Assembly (NCBI GenBank): GCA_003645435.1 | Contig: QNFD01000164.1 | Span: forward strand, 1 to 6,456 | Length of the DNA: 6,456 nucleotides | Reading direction: 5' to 3' | From: Gammaproteobacteria bacterium | Lineage (GTDB): Bacteria; Pseudomonadota; Gammaproteobacteria; GCA-001735895 | Shown here: in pieces, positions 1 to 6,247 of the stretch | How the letters are laid out: every line of letters begins with the position of its first letter | How positions within the stretch are numbered: the stretch's first letter is position 1 | Program-made: the position numbers and the translations under genes | The notes under the pieces: model-generated | Databases searched by the model: none | What the model was told of the DNA's origin: nothing | What the model saw: only the letters and a program-made list of their open reading frames with translations

Positions 1-1207
1 AGCCTTCGCGGAATCGCTCGAGGGTGAAGTCTTTATTCAGTTCGTGGGCCTTGTCGTGGGCGATGGTGTAGGCAAAAACCCAGCCCGAACCCGGTGTAGC
101 CTTGAAACCGCCATAACACCAGCCGCCATACATATAAAGGTTATCGATCGGGGTTTTGCTGATGATAGGTGTGCCGTCCATCGACATATCCATCACACCG
201 CCCCACTGACGTAGTACGCGCAGGCGTGCGAGGCAGGGCATCATGGTGACGCCGCCGGCGACCACGTGGTTAAAAGTCGGCAGGTTGCCGCGTTGGGCAT
301 AAGTATTGTAACCGTCGAGATCGCCACCGAATACGAGGCCGCCCTTGTCCGACTGGCTAATATAGAAATGCCCCGCGCCAAAAGTACAAACGGTATCGAC
401 CAGGGGTTTGATACCCTCGGTTACATAGGCCTGTAAGACATGACTTTCGATCGGCAATTTCATCCCGACCATATCGAATACCCGGCTTGAATTACCCGCC
501 ACCGCGACACCGACCTGACCCGCGCCGATGAATCCGCGCGAGGTTTCTACTCCGAGTACCTTGTCGCCATCGCGCTTGATACCGGTGACTTCACATTTTT
601 GAATGATGTCGACACCGAGCCGATCGGCGCCGCGCGCAAAACCCCAGGCCACGGCGTCATGTCGCGCGGTACCGCCGCGTGGTTGTGACAGGCCGCCAGT
701 GATGGGGAAGCGTGTGTTTCTGGAAAAATCCAGGTGCGGCATCAGTTTCTTCACTCCTTCGAGATCGTGCATTTCCGCATCGACGCCATTTAAGCGCATG
801 GCATTACCACGACGCGCAGCCGCGTCTCGCTGTGCGTCGCTGTGAAATATATTCAAGATACCGCGCTGACTAAACATGACGTTATAGTTCAGCTCCTGGC
901 TCAAGCCTTCCCACAGCTTCATCGAATGCTCGTAGAATTGTGAATTCGCGTTGAGCATGTAGTTAGAACGCACAATGGTGGTATTACGGCCAGTATTGCC
1001 GCCGCCGATATATCCTTTTTCAAGCACCGCGACATTCGTAATGCCGTGTAAACTCGCCAGGTAATAAGCGGTTGCGAGGCCATGTCCGCCACCGCCAATG
1101 ATAATCACATCGTACTGTTTCTTTGGCTCCGGGTTACGCCAGGCCCTGGTCCAGCCGCGATTGCCGGTGAGTGCCTGTTTGACCAGGCTGAGAGCAGAAT
1201 AATGCAT
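1..1207 (-). CDS. soxB: Sarcosine oxidase beta subunit, C-terminal end cut off by the window edge
   Basis: Flavoprotein subunit of heterotetrameric sarcosine oxidase, which oxidises sarcosine to glycine and passes the methyl group to tetrahydrofolate, in the cytoplasm. My reading of the reverse strand gives 402 codons with no stop. The family is usually a little over 400 residues, so only about 15 are missing. The N-terminus starts MHYSALSLVKQAL, as family members do. A dinucleotide-binding motif GGGGHG lies at residues 38-43, with the acidic end of strand two at Glu63. GGGNTGRNTT follows at 68-77. His183 in GGTARHDAVAW matches the histidine that carries covalent FMN in characterised beta subunits. 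GGWCYGGFKATPGSG is near 361-375. The ATG at 1205-1207 fits the family start, although its ribosome site is weak. The soxD, soxA and soxG genes would be expected beyond the left edge. The related N-methylglutamate dehydrogenase subunit MgdA is the main alternative. Confidence 0.93.
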   Translation of the reverse strand, partial: MHYSALSLVKQALTGNRGWTRAWRNPEPKKQYDVIIIGGGGHGLATAYYLASLHGITNVAVLEKGYIGGGNTGRNTTIVRSNYMLNANSQFYEHSMKLWEGLSQELNYNVMFSQRGILNIFHSDAQRDAAARRGNAMRLNGVDAEMHDLEGVKKLMPHLDFSRNTRFPITGGLSQPRGGTARHDAVAWGFARGADRLGVDIIQKCEVTGIKRDGDKVLGVETSRGFIGAGQVGVAVAGNSSRVFDMVGMKLPIESHVLQAYVTEGIKPLVDTVCTFGAGHFYISQSDKGGLVFGGDLDGYNTYAQRGNLPTFNHVVAGGVTMMPCLARLRVLRQWGGVMDMSMDGTPIISKTPIDNLYMYGGWCYGGFKATPGSGWVFAYTIAHDKAHELNKDFTLERFREG

Positions 1208-1287
1208 AGGTCTCGAGTCGTAGTTGTACAAATTTATGAATGGATAGAATAACGATAAAAACTGCCCGAAGAAAGCGGCGCATCAAT

Positions 1288-1319
1288 CCATTCGGAAACC
1301 TCAAGTTTAAAGCGAATGG
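1288..1319. promoter_or_regulatory. Inverted repeat over the soxB -10 box, possible operator
   Basis: CCATTCG (1288-1294) and CGAATGG (1313-1319) are perfect 7-base inverted arms separated by 18 bases. The pair straddles the predicted soxB -10 box and start point, where a repressor or other dimeric regulator could act. The arms are about 25 bases apart centre to centre, wider than a simple two-turn operator. No known regulator motif was recognised, so the role is inferred from position. Confidence 0.3.
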
Positions 1320-1334
1320 CATCGTAGCTGTCAA
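1306..1334 (-). promoter_or_regulatory. Sigma-70-type promoter for soxB
   Basis: Read on the minus strand, a perfect -35 box TTGACA (1329-1334) is followed by exactly 17 bases and a -10-like TTTAAA (1306-1311, 4 of 6 matches to consensus). Transcription would begin near 1299 and give a leader of about 90 bases before the soxB ATG. An 8-base palindrome TCAATTGA (1331-1338) overlaps the -35 box. This is a prediction from pattern and spacing only. Confidence 0.55.
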
Positions 1335-1443
1335 TTGATAATCGACCTTGCAGAGCAAATAAACGACATTTGGCCGCATACCCAGGCGCAATCAATTTTG
1401 CTTTAAAAAGATATTATGGGAAGATCTATGCCATAGTCATATC

Positions 1444-1448
1444 AGGGG
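1444..1448 (+). promoter_or_regulatory. Ribosome binding site that fixes the cobS-like start
   Basis: AGGGG sits 8 bases upstream of the ATG at 1457. The frame is also open upstream to an ATG at 1370, but that would add 29 residues unlike any CobS N-terminus. The later ATG at 1481 has only a weak upstream purine stretch. Spacing and family length both favour 1457. A possible -10 box TATTAT lies at 1412-1417, but no convincing -35 box precedes it. Confidence 0.6.
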
Positions 1449-1456
1449 TTAAAAAG

Positions 1457-2227
1457 ATGGCGTCTGAAAAAGAAACTGTGATGGACCGAAGAAGCGCTGG
1501 TAAGCTGAATATACTACTGCTCGCATTGTCATTAATGACCCGGATTCCAATTCCTAAACAGGAAAATATCCGCGCCGAAGAATATGCTCGGGCAGCACTT
1601 TATTTCCCGCTGACAGGTGCCCTGATCGGTGGTATGTTGATATTACCGTTAATTTTTTTCCCGTTTTCATCACCAATTTTACTGGCCGCCATACTCACTT
1701 TCTTGTGGACTGCTGTTACCGGTGGGCTTCACCTCAAGGGGGTTGGTAGCAGCGCCGATGCCTGGGTTGGCGGTATCGGTGATGAAGAAAAAACCCACCG
1801 AATTTTGAAGGACAAGATAACCGGTGATGCCGGCACCACCGCGATTGCCGGAATCCTGATTCTCAAGTTTGCAGCGCTGACAGTACTCGTAGAACATAGT
1901 TTCCTCTGGTCAATCGCCCTCGCCCCGGTATTGGGGCGGGGTTTGATGTTGTTGATGTTTATGACAACGCCCTGCGTTCGTGCGCAAGGACTCACGAGTG
2001 CGGTGACAACTTTTTTACAGCGAGACGTGGTACGCCTGATTCTCGCGGTATGTCTGTTGTTTGCCGTTATAGTGTCGTTGAACGGCCTGTTACTAATGGT
2101 GGCGGGGTTTCTGTTTGTGCGACGACTGGAGTTGAAAAGGCTTGGGGGTTGCACCATTGATACAGCGGGCGCCAGCGTCGAGTTCGGAGAAATGTTCTGG
2201 CTAGTCGGCGTTGCGCTGATGATTTAG
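1457..2227 (+). CDS. cobS: CobS-like cobalamin synthase with altered active-site motif
   Basis: CobS (adenosylcobinamide-GDP ribazoletransferase) is an inner-membrane enzyme that joins alpha-ribazole (phosphate) to adenosylcobinamide-GDP in the last steps of B12 assembly. The 256-residue product, started at the ATG with a good ribosome site, has the family length and several membrane segments. Family landmarks are TRIPIP (28-33), YFPLTG (49-54), SADAWVGGIGD (99-109), LKDKITGDAG (117-126), LAPVLGR (155-161) and RLGGCTIDTAGA (228-239). The usual HLDGLADSADAW reads HLKGVGSSADAW here, so two conserved aspartates are Lys94 and Ser98, and the later GD pair is Ile-Asp at 234-235. Several bases differ at each site, so single sequencing errors do not explain it. 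It may be a divergent or inactive homologue. No cobU, cobT or cobC is visible, and I see no cobalamin riboswitch upstream. Confidence 0.82.
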   Translation: MASEKETVMDRRSAGKLNILLLALSLMTRIPIPKQENIRAEEYARAALYFPLTGALIGGMLILPLIFFPFSSPILLAAILTFLWTAVTGGLHLKGVGSSADAWVGGIGDEEKTHRILKDKITGDAGTTAIAGILILKFAALTVLVEHSFLWSIALAPVLGRGLMLLMFMTTPCVRAQGLTSAVTTFLQRDVVRLILAVCLLFAVIVSLNGLLLMVAGFLFVRRLELKRLGGCTIDTAGASVEFGEMFWLVGVALMI

Positions 2228-2239
2228 TTGTTTTTTACT

Positions 2240-2262
2240 CCCTCGCCCCTCCGGGGAGAGGG
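2240..2262. other. Strong hairpin after cobS stop codon
   Basis: CCCTC (2240-2244) and CCCC (2246-2249) pair with GGGG (2253-2256) and GAGGG (2258-2262) around a TCC loop, with one G/A mismatch, giving 9 base pairs. It begins 13 bases after the cobS-like stop. It lacks a downstream T-run on either strand: the T-run at 2230-2236 lies upstream on the plus strand. It is therefore better read as a 3'-end stabiliser or part of the repeat than as a classic intrinsic terminator. Confidence 0.5.
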
Positions 2263-2275
2263 TTGGGGTGAGGGG
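2253..2275 (+). other. G-quadruplex motif in the repeat
   Basis: Four G-runs (2253-2256, 2260-2262, 2265-2268, 2272-2275) are separated by loops of 3, 2 and 3 bases (AGA, TT, TGA). This satisfies the canonical rule of four runs of at least three G with loops of 1-7. It lies on the coding strand 26 bases after the cobS-like stop codon, so it could form in that transcript's 3' end. It shares bases with the 2240-2262 hairpin, so the two folds compete. Confidence 0.55.
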
Positions 2276-2379
2276 AAAGATTCAAGACTAATCCCCCTCA
2301 TCCCTGCCTTTATTCACATGGATGTGAAGTATGCAAGTAATGCAGCGGTCCGGCGTCCCGGAGCATTTACTTGTCTCCC

Positions 2380-3912
2380 TCAGGGAGAGGGAGTAGTAGA
2401 TCCTATATAAATATCCTTATACTGCTCGCGCAACAGGTTCTTCTGTACTTTCCCCATCGAGTTACGCGGCAACGCATCACAAAAAAATATTCGCTTCGGC
2501 TGTTTAAAGCGCGCCAGTTTTTCGGCCAGTTGCATTTTGATGTCGGTTTCGTCGGTAATATTATCTTGCCGGGCGACGACCACGGCGGTAACACCCTCGC
2601 CGAAATCCGGATGCGGCAGGCCGATGACAGCAGACTCGATGACGCCAGGCAACAAATCGATTTCAATTTCAACTTCTTTTGGGTAAACGTTAAAACCGCC
2701 GCTAATGATCAAATCCTTGCCGCGACCAACGATAGTGACATAATTCTGGTTATCGATTTTGCCGAGATCTCCCGTGATGAAGTAACCATCTGCACGAAAT
2801 TCCTCTGCGGTTTTTTCCGGCATACGCCAATAACCCTTAAACACGTTAGGGCCCCTGACTTCGAGCATGCCGATTTCGCCGAGGGGTAACCTCATACCGT
2901 TGTCTGGATCGGTGACTCGAATAGTGACATCGGGTAGCGGATAGCCGACTGTGCCAGCACGGCGATCGCCGTCATACGGATTCGAGGTGTTCATATTGGT
3001 TTCGGTCATACCGTAGCGTTCGAGGATTGCCATGCCGGTGCGTTCACTGAAAGCAATATGCGTTTCCTCCAGCAAGGGCGCGGATCCTGATATGAACAGG
3101 CGCATATTCCGGGTTAAATCATTGGTGAAACCGGGGTGATCGAGTAATCGTGTATAAAAGGTGGGGACCCCCATCATCACGGTAGCGCGGGGCAACAGGC
3201 TGACAACTTCGTCGCTGTCGAATTTGGTTAAAAAAAGCATTGAACCACCGGTTACGAGGACGGTGTTGGTGGCGACGAACAGCCCGTGCGTATGGAAAAT
3301 TGGTAGCGCATGCAACAACACATCGTCGCTGCTAAATTGCCATAACTCACCCAGGGTTTGTGCGTTTGAGGCCAGGTTATCGTGCGTAATCATGGCTCCT
3401 TTTGCACGCCCGGTGGTGCCGGAAGTGTAAAGTATCGCCGCAAGGTCGTCTTTGCCGCGTTCTATCGTATCGTAAACGGTCGCACCGGCTTCGACCATCG
3501 TCGCCCAGCTACCCCCATTGCCGTCTGCCTCCAGGGTCTCAATGCGAAAGCCGGCCTTATCTGCAATCGGGCGCAGGGCGGCTTCGGCAGCTGCTCGGCA
3601 CACCAGTAAAGCGGGTTCGGCATCGTTGACGAAGTACTCTATTTCGTTTGCGGTGTAAGCAGTGTTCAGCGGCAGGAATACAGCACCCGCACGCACTGTA
3701 CCGAGATAGAGGGCGATGGCTGACACCGATTTATCGATTTGCGCCGCTACCCGGTCGCCTGGACCAACGCCTGCCGCGACTAGTGCATTCGCGACCTTTG
3801 CGGTTTCCCGCAAAATGTCGCCGTAGCTCCAACGACCGCCATCGGCAAGTTGGATTAAAAGTTTATCAGTAGAAATTCCACTAAATAATGTGTCGAACAG
3901 GTGGTTACTCAT
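2380..3912 (-). CDS. matB: Malonyl-CoA synthetase (MatB type)
   Basis: Cytoplasmic ATP-dependent ligase of the acyl-adenylate family, converting malonate and CoA to malonyl-CoA with AMP and pyrophosphate released. The 510-residue product shows the family motifs: phosphate-binding YTSGTTGRAKG (162-172), PIFHTHGLF (204-212), MRLFISGSAPL (270-280), RYGMTETNMNTSNPYDGDR (299-317), ITGDLG (379-384), VGRGKDLIISGG (395-406) and PRNSMGKVQKN (482-492). Lys488 in the last is the catalytic lysine. Its PxxxxGK setting fits the lysine-acetylation target known for relatives. The PYDGDR stretch and overall motif set match MatB better than acetyl- or fatty acyl-CoA ligases. I chose the ATG at 3910-3912 (MSNHLFDTLF) because MatB proteins begin this way. 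A GTG at 3949-3951 in frame would add 13 residues; neither start has a strong ribosome site. No malonyl-CoA decarboxylase or malonate transporter is visible. The last six residues (STTPSP) are encoded by the adjoining repeat. Confidence 0.9.
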   Translation of the reverse strand: MSNHLFDTLFSGISTDKLLIQLADGGRWSYGDILRETAKVANALVAAGVGPGDRVAAQIDKSVSAIALYLGTVRAGAVFLPLNTAYTANEIEYFVNDAEPALLVCRAAAEAALRPIADKAGFRIETLEADGNGGSWATMVEAGATVYDTIERGKDDLAAILYTSGTTGRAKGAMITHDNLASNAQTLGELWQFSSDDVLLHALPIFHTHGLFVATNTVLVTGGSMLFLTKFDSDEVVSLLPRATVMMGVPTFYTRLLDHPGFTNDLTRNMRLFISGSAPLLEETHIAFSERTGMAILERYGMTETNMNTSNPYDGDRRAGTVGYPLPDVTIRVTDPDNGMRLPLGEIGMLEVRGPNVFKGYWRMPEKTAEEFRADGYFITGDLGKIDNQNYVTIVGRGKDLIISGGFNVYPKEVEIEIDLLPGVIESAVIGLPHPDFGEGVTAVVVARQDNITDETDIKMQLAEKLARFKQPKRIFFCDALPRNSMGKVQKNLLREQYKDIYIGSTTPSP

Positions 3913-3974
3913 GTTTTCATGCTGCTGGACTTTAACGATGACCGTTCTCACCAGCTATTTATAGAGGAGCGGTG

Positions 3975-4005
3975 ATTGTACCTTTGTCGACACGGGATTC
4001 ATCAA
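3975..4005 (-). promoter_or_regulatory. Possible matB promoter
   Basis: Read on the minus strand, TTGATG (4000-4005) and TACAAT (3975-3980) resemble -35 and -10 boxes. The -10 matches consensus in 5 of 6 positions, but the 19-base spacer is longer than the preferred 17. Transcription from here would start about 55 bases before the chosen matB ATG. The palindrome TGTCGACA (3985-3992) lies in the spacer. Confidence 0.3.
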
Positions 4006-4057
4006 TTTATTTAACAAAGCGCCTAAAGCGGCCTGATTCGGTGAATATATAGCGCTA

Positions 4058-4122
4058 ATTGCAATCGCAAATCCGGGTGGAATTCCACGAAATCGGGTCT
4101 ATGCTTATGAGTTCCACTCATA
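4058..4122. promoter_or_regulatory. Cluster of short palindromes upstream of the membrane/vWA operon
   Basis: Three inverted repeats stand in a row. ATTGCAAT (4058-4065) is a perfect 8-base palindrome, extended by GCAA. GTGGAATTCCAC (4077-4088) is a perfect 12-base palindrome. TATGAG/CTCATA arms (4106-4111 and 4117-4122) enclose a 5-base loop, TTCCA, so TTCCAC occurs in both of the latter two. They end 24 bases before the ATG at 4147 and could be operator sites or a leader hairpin. TATATA at 4046-4051 is a possible -10 box, but no good -35 box precedes it. Nothing else is evident in the 3913-4146 gap apart from the possible matB promoter. Confidence 0.35.
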
Positions 4123-4146
4123 CAAACTTGAATAAGGAAACTCATT

Positions 4147-5547
4147 ATGGAGAGTTACTACCTTGTGCCACAAATGCCCGGGCTATCGGTCGCGATCTGG
4201 ATAGCTGCGAGCATGATTTTCCTGTTTTTTGCCAGGGAACCCATGCATAAGATGATTCAGGCTTTGTCTGATGCAACCGCCGGCGGTTTTCGAAAACTGG
4301 CGGACTGGACTAAGAAAACAGCCGAATCAATGCGCGAGAAAGACAGGAAAGTCTTGCTCGAATCAGGCGTCGCCAAGATCCAGGGTGAAATACTGCAGGA
4401 GTTTGCCAAAATTGAAACAGCCAACACGAAAAGCATGGCTGGATATCCTGAACTGCAATTAAAACTCGATGAAAATATTACCCGGCTTATAGGGGACTAC
4501 GAGGAATGTGGTCAGGTCAAACCGGAAGCACCCGGATGGAGTGAGGTAGTAGAAAGTATTGCTCGTGCCCAGGGATCTACTTCCGATCGAATTATCGAAA
4601 AAATGCTGGGCGAGATTCATAAATCCGCGGTCTCCGACGAAAAGAAAGCACTTGCTGAATATCGAAACATCGCGGCCAAACGCCACAAAATACTGGGCTC
4701 CATGGCGCCGGTGTGGAAACGCGTCGAGAAGCTTGGTAAAGAAGTGAATACCAAGGTCGACAAGGTTATCGAGAATAGTCGTAACATTGACAAGTACATG
4801 AAACAGTACGAAAAAATATCGGCCGGTGGTACAGAGTCTATCGATATGCTGTCTTCAAAAGTGACCAAGCTGTTTATCATTTCGTTGATCGTGATATTCG
4901 TTGGTATTGTCGGCGCCTTCATTAACTTTAACCTGATCGCGTTGCCAATGTCGGAACTGGTGCCAGCCGGAGTAAGAGTCGCGGGTATGGCGGTATCTGA
5001 TGTTTCGGCCCTGGTGATTGTTGCACTCGAGCTGGTTTTGGGAATATTTTTATTCGAGGCCATGAGTGTTACCCATACCTTTCCCCAGATAGCCAACATG
5101 ACTCGCGGCAAGCGTAATATTATTTTATACGGTTCCTTGTTCGGACTGCTGTTTCTATCTTCGGTGGAAGCCTCGCTGGCAATTTTACGTGAAAACCTGG
5201 CCCAGGCGAAAACCGCTCTGGACTATAGCCTCGCAGGTGAATCGGGCGCGATTCCAGAAAACGTCAATTCGAATATCACCCTGATTGGCCAGGCTACACT
5301 GGGTTTCGTGTTGCCGTGGATTCTGGCAGTTGTCGCCATACCGCTGGAAATGTTTATCGAGGCGAGCCAGCATGTGTTTGCGAAAATCTACACCATGCTA
5401 GTCACGCTGCTGTGCCACATTGCGAACATAATCGCATACCTGCTCGAAGGATTCTTTAACATCCTCGTACATGTTTTTGATATCTACATCATTATCCCGG
5501 TGCAGATCTACAACATGTTTAAAGGTAAGCCCCTCAGCGTCAGTTAG
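4147..5547 (+). CDS. Multi-pass membrane protein with long helical cytoplasmic domain, function unknown
   Basis: I do not recognise a family. The 466-residue product has an N-terminal membrane segment (about 12-29) followed by basic residues. A long, charged, mostly helical stretch comes next (about 31-240), with likely coiled-coil parts around 150-225 (for example KRVEKLGKEVNTKVDKVIEN). The C-terminal half holds about five hydrophobic segments: roughly 242-262, 284-308, 324-345, 379-400 and 413-440, with a further hydrophobic stretch to about 455. Positive charges after segment one suggest that the helical domain is cytoplasmic. Acidic residues Glu295, Glu304 and Glu341 lie in or beside membrane segments, which is unusual and may matter for function. 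The ATG has a good site, AAGGAA, 7 bases upstream (4134-4139). The next gene follows after 14 bases, so the two are almost certainly co-transcribed. A role in envelope sensing, transport or defence is possible but unproven. Confidence 0.85.
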   Translation: MESYYLVPQMPGLSVAIWIAASMIFLFFAREPMHKMIQALSDATAGGFRKLADWTKKTAESMREKDRKVLLESGVAKIQGEILQEFAKIETANTKSMAGYPELQLKLDENITRLIGDYEECGQVKPEAPGWSEVVESIARAQGSTSDRIIEKMLGEIHKSAVSDEKKALAEYRNIAAKRHKILGSMAPVWKRVEKLGKEVNTKVDKVIENSRNIDKYMKQYEKISAGGTESIDMLSSKVTKLFIISLIVIFVGIVGAFINFNLIALPMSELVPAGVRVAGMAVSDVSALVIVALELVLGIFLFEAMSVTHTFPQIANMTRGKRNIILYGSLFGLLFLSSVEASLAILRENLAQAKTALDYSLAGESGAIPENVNSNITLIGQATLGFVLPWILAVVAIPLEMFIEASQHVFAKIYTMLVTLLCHIANIIAYLLEGFFNILVHVFDIYIIIPVQIYNMFKGKPLSVS

Positions 5548-5561
5548 GCAGGAGAAATATT

Positions 5562-6233
5562 ATGCGAACACAAATAAAGCATATTCTGCTGGTACTATCC
5601 TTGGTCTCTGTGGTTGCGGCCTGTACCGATAGCAAGCAATACGAAACATCGTTTTGTGCGCTGGTAGATATATCAGGCACCTACGCCAGCGAGAAAAGCA
5701 GCGTGGTCAAAATCATTAAGGCTGGCATATTGCCGCAAATGATTCCCGGTGACAGTTTGTACTTTATTACGATCGACAGTAACAGCTATACCAAGGACAA
5801 CCTGGTGACTAAGCTGACTCTGGATTACAGGCCCACCACGGCTAACAACCAGAAATTCACGCTTTCCAAAAAACTGGACAAATTTGCTTCTGGTAAAGCC
5901 AAATCACGTCTTACCGATATCAGCGGTGCGATGATGCTGTGTTCCGATTATCTCAAAGAAGCACGGTCCGGAACCCAGGTAATGTTCGTCTTCAGCGACA
6001 TGTTCGAGGAATTACCATCGGGCGTTGTGCGTAAGTTTGCCGATGACGAGTTTTCCGGGATTGATGTCGCTGCCATGAACGTGATCAAACTCAACAAGGA
6101 CAGTGCGAATCCGGAAGTCTATCGTAAACGCCTGAAACACTGGGATGAGCGCATTGTCGGTTCCGGAGCCAATAGCTGGACCACGCTTCTAGATGCGACC
6201 AAGATTCAGGAATTTATCGATAAGGTAAAATAA
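5562..6233 (+). CDS. Lipoprotein with von Willebrand factor A-like domain
   Basis: The 223-residue product begins with a lipoprotein signal: basic MRTQIKH, a hydrophobic core, and the lipobox VAAC with Cys21 as the lipidated residue. Thr follows at +2 rather than Asp, so there is no inner-membrane retention signal by the E. coli rule, and outer-membrane anchoring facing the periplasm is likely. The mature part reads as a vWA-like fold. A hydrophobic strand leads to DISGT (36-40), giving Asp36, Ser38 and Thr40 of a metal-ion-dependent adhesion site (MIDAS). Thr118 (LTDISGA) and Asp146 after a hydrophobic strand (VMFVFSD) fill the other two MIDAS positions. The family usually binds a divalent metal and mediates protein contacts. 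AGGAG (5550-5554) precedes the ATG by 7 bases, and the upstream membrane gene ends 14 bases before it. A strong terminator follows. The partner and the precise function are unknown. Confidence 0.82.
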   Translation: MRTQIKHILLVLSLVSVVAACTDSKQYETSFCALVDISGTYASEKSSVVKIIKAGILPQMIPGDSLYFITIDSNSYTKDNLVTKLTLDYRPTTANNQKFTLSKKLDKFASGKAKSRLTDISGAMMLCSDYLKEARSGTQVMFVFSDMFEELPSGVVRKFADDEFSGIDVAAMNVIKLNKDSANPEVYRKRLKHWDERIVGSGANSWTTLLDATKIQEFIDKVK

Positions 6234-6247
6234 ATCCCGACAGGACT

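Larger units (their letters stand above)
2238..2400. repeat. GC-rich palindromic intergenic repeat element
   Basis: The gap between two convergent genes is filled by a chain of inverted repeats. There is a CCCTC/GAGGG hairpin at 2240-2262, then GGGGTGAGGGG, then CCCCTCATCCC. A perfect palindrome follows with arms TTCACAT/ATGTGAA around GG (2313-2328). Next come TCCGG/CCGGA arms (2349-2362) and TCTCCC/GGGAGA arms (2374-2388). The CCCTC...GGGGAGAGGG...GGGGTGAGGGG pattern resembles short interspersed palindromic elements that I recognise as widespread in proteobacterial chromosomes, and that are often mis-annotated as small ORFs. No transposase is present. The boundaries are approximate, and whether it is multicopy here cannot be seen in one window. 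Confidence 0.6.

Noticed and set aside
603..845. 80-residue open frame on the plus strand
   Set aside because: It is antisense inside soxB, which reads without interruption through this stretch.
1134..1391. 85-residue open frame on the minus strand upstream of soxB
   Set aside because: It covers the soxB promoter region and overlaps the soxB start in another frame, with no recognisable domain or good ribosome site.
1208..1456. Cobalamin riboswitch upstream of the CobS-like gene
   Set aside because: I could not find the conserved B12-box-like core (such as GCCACTG), and the leader is short and AT-rich.
1729..2157. 142-residue open frame on the minus strand
   Set aside because: It is antisense to the CobS-like gene, which has family motifs, and its low-complexity composition fits a shadow frame.
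2240..2262. Hairpin as an intrinsic terminator for cobS or matB
   Set aside because: The stem is strong, but no T-run follows it on either strand.
2228..2410. 60-residue open frame beginning MFFTPSPLRGEGWGEGK
   Set aside because: It is the translation of the palindromic repeat, a well-known source of false small genes, and has no ribosome site.
2371..2889. 172-residue open frame on the plus strand
   Set aside because: It lies antisense inside matB, whose motifs are unmistakable on the minus strand, and it shows no domain of its own.
4617..5111. 164-residue open frame on the minus strand
   Set aside because: It is antisense to the membrane protein gene; the Ser/Thr/Ile-rich translation is a mirror of membrane helices and charged helix on the other strand.
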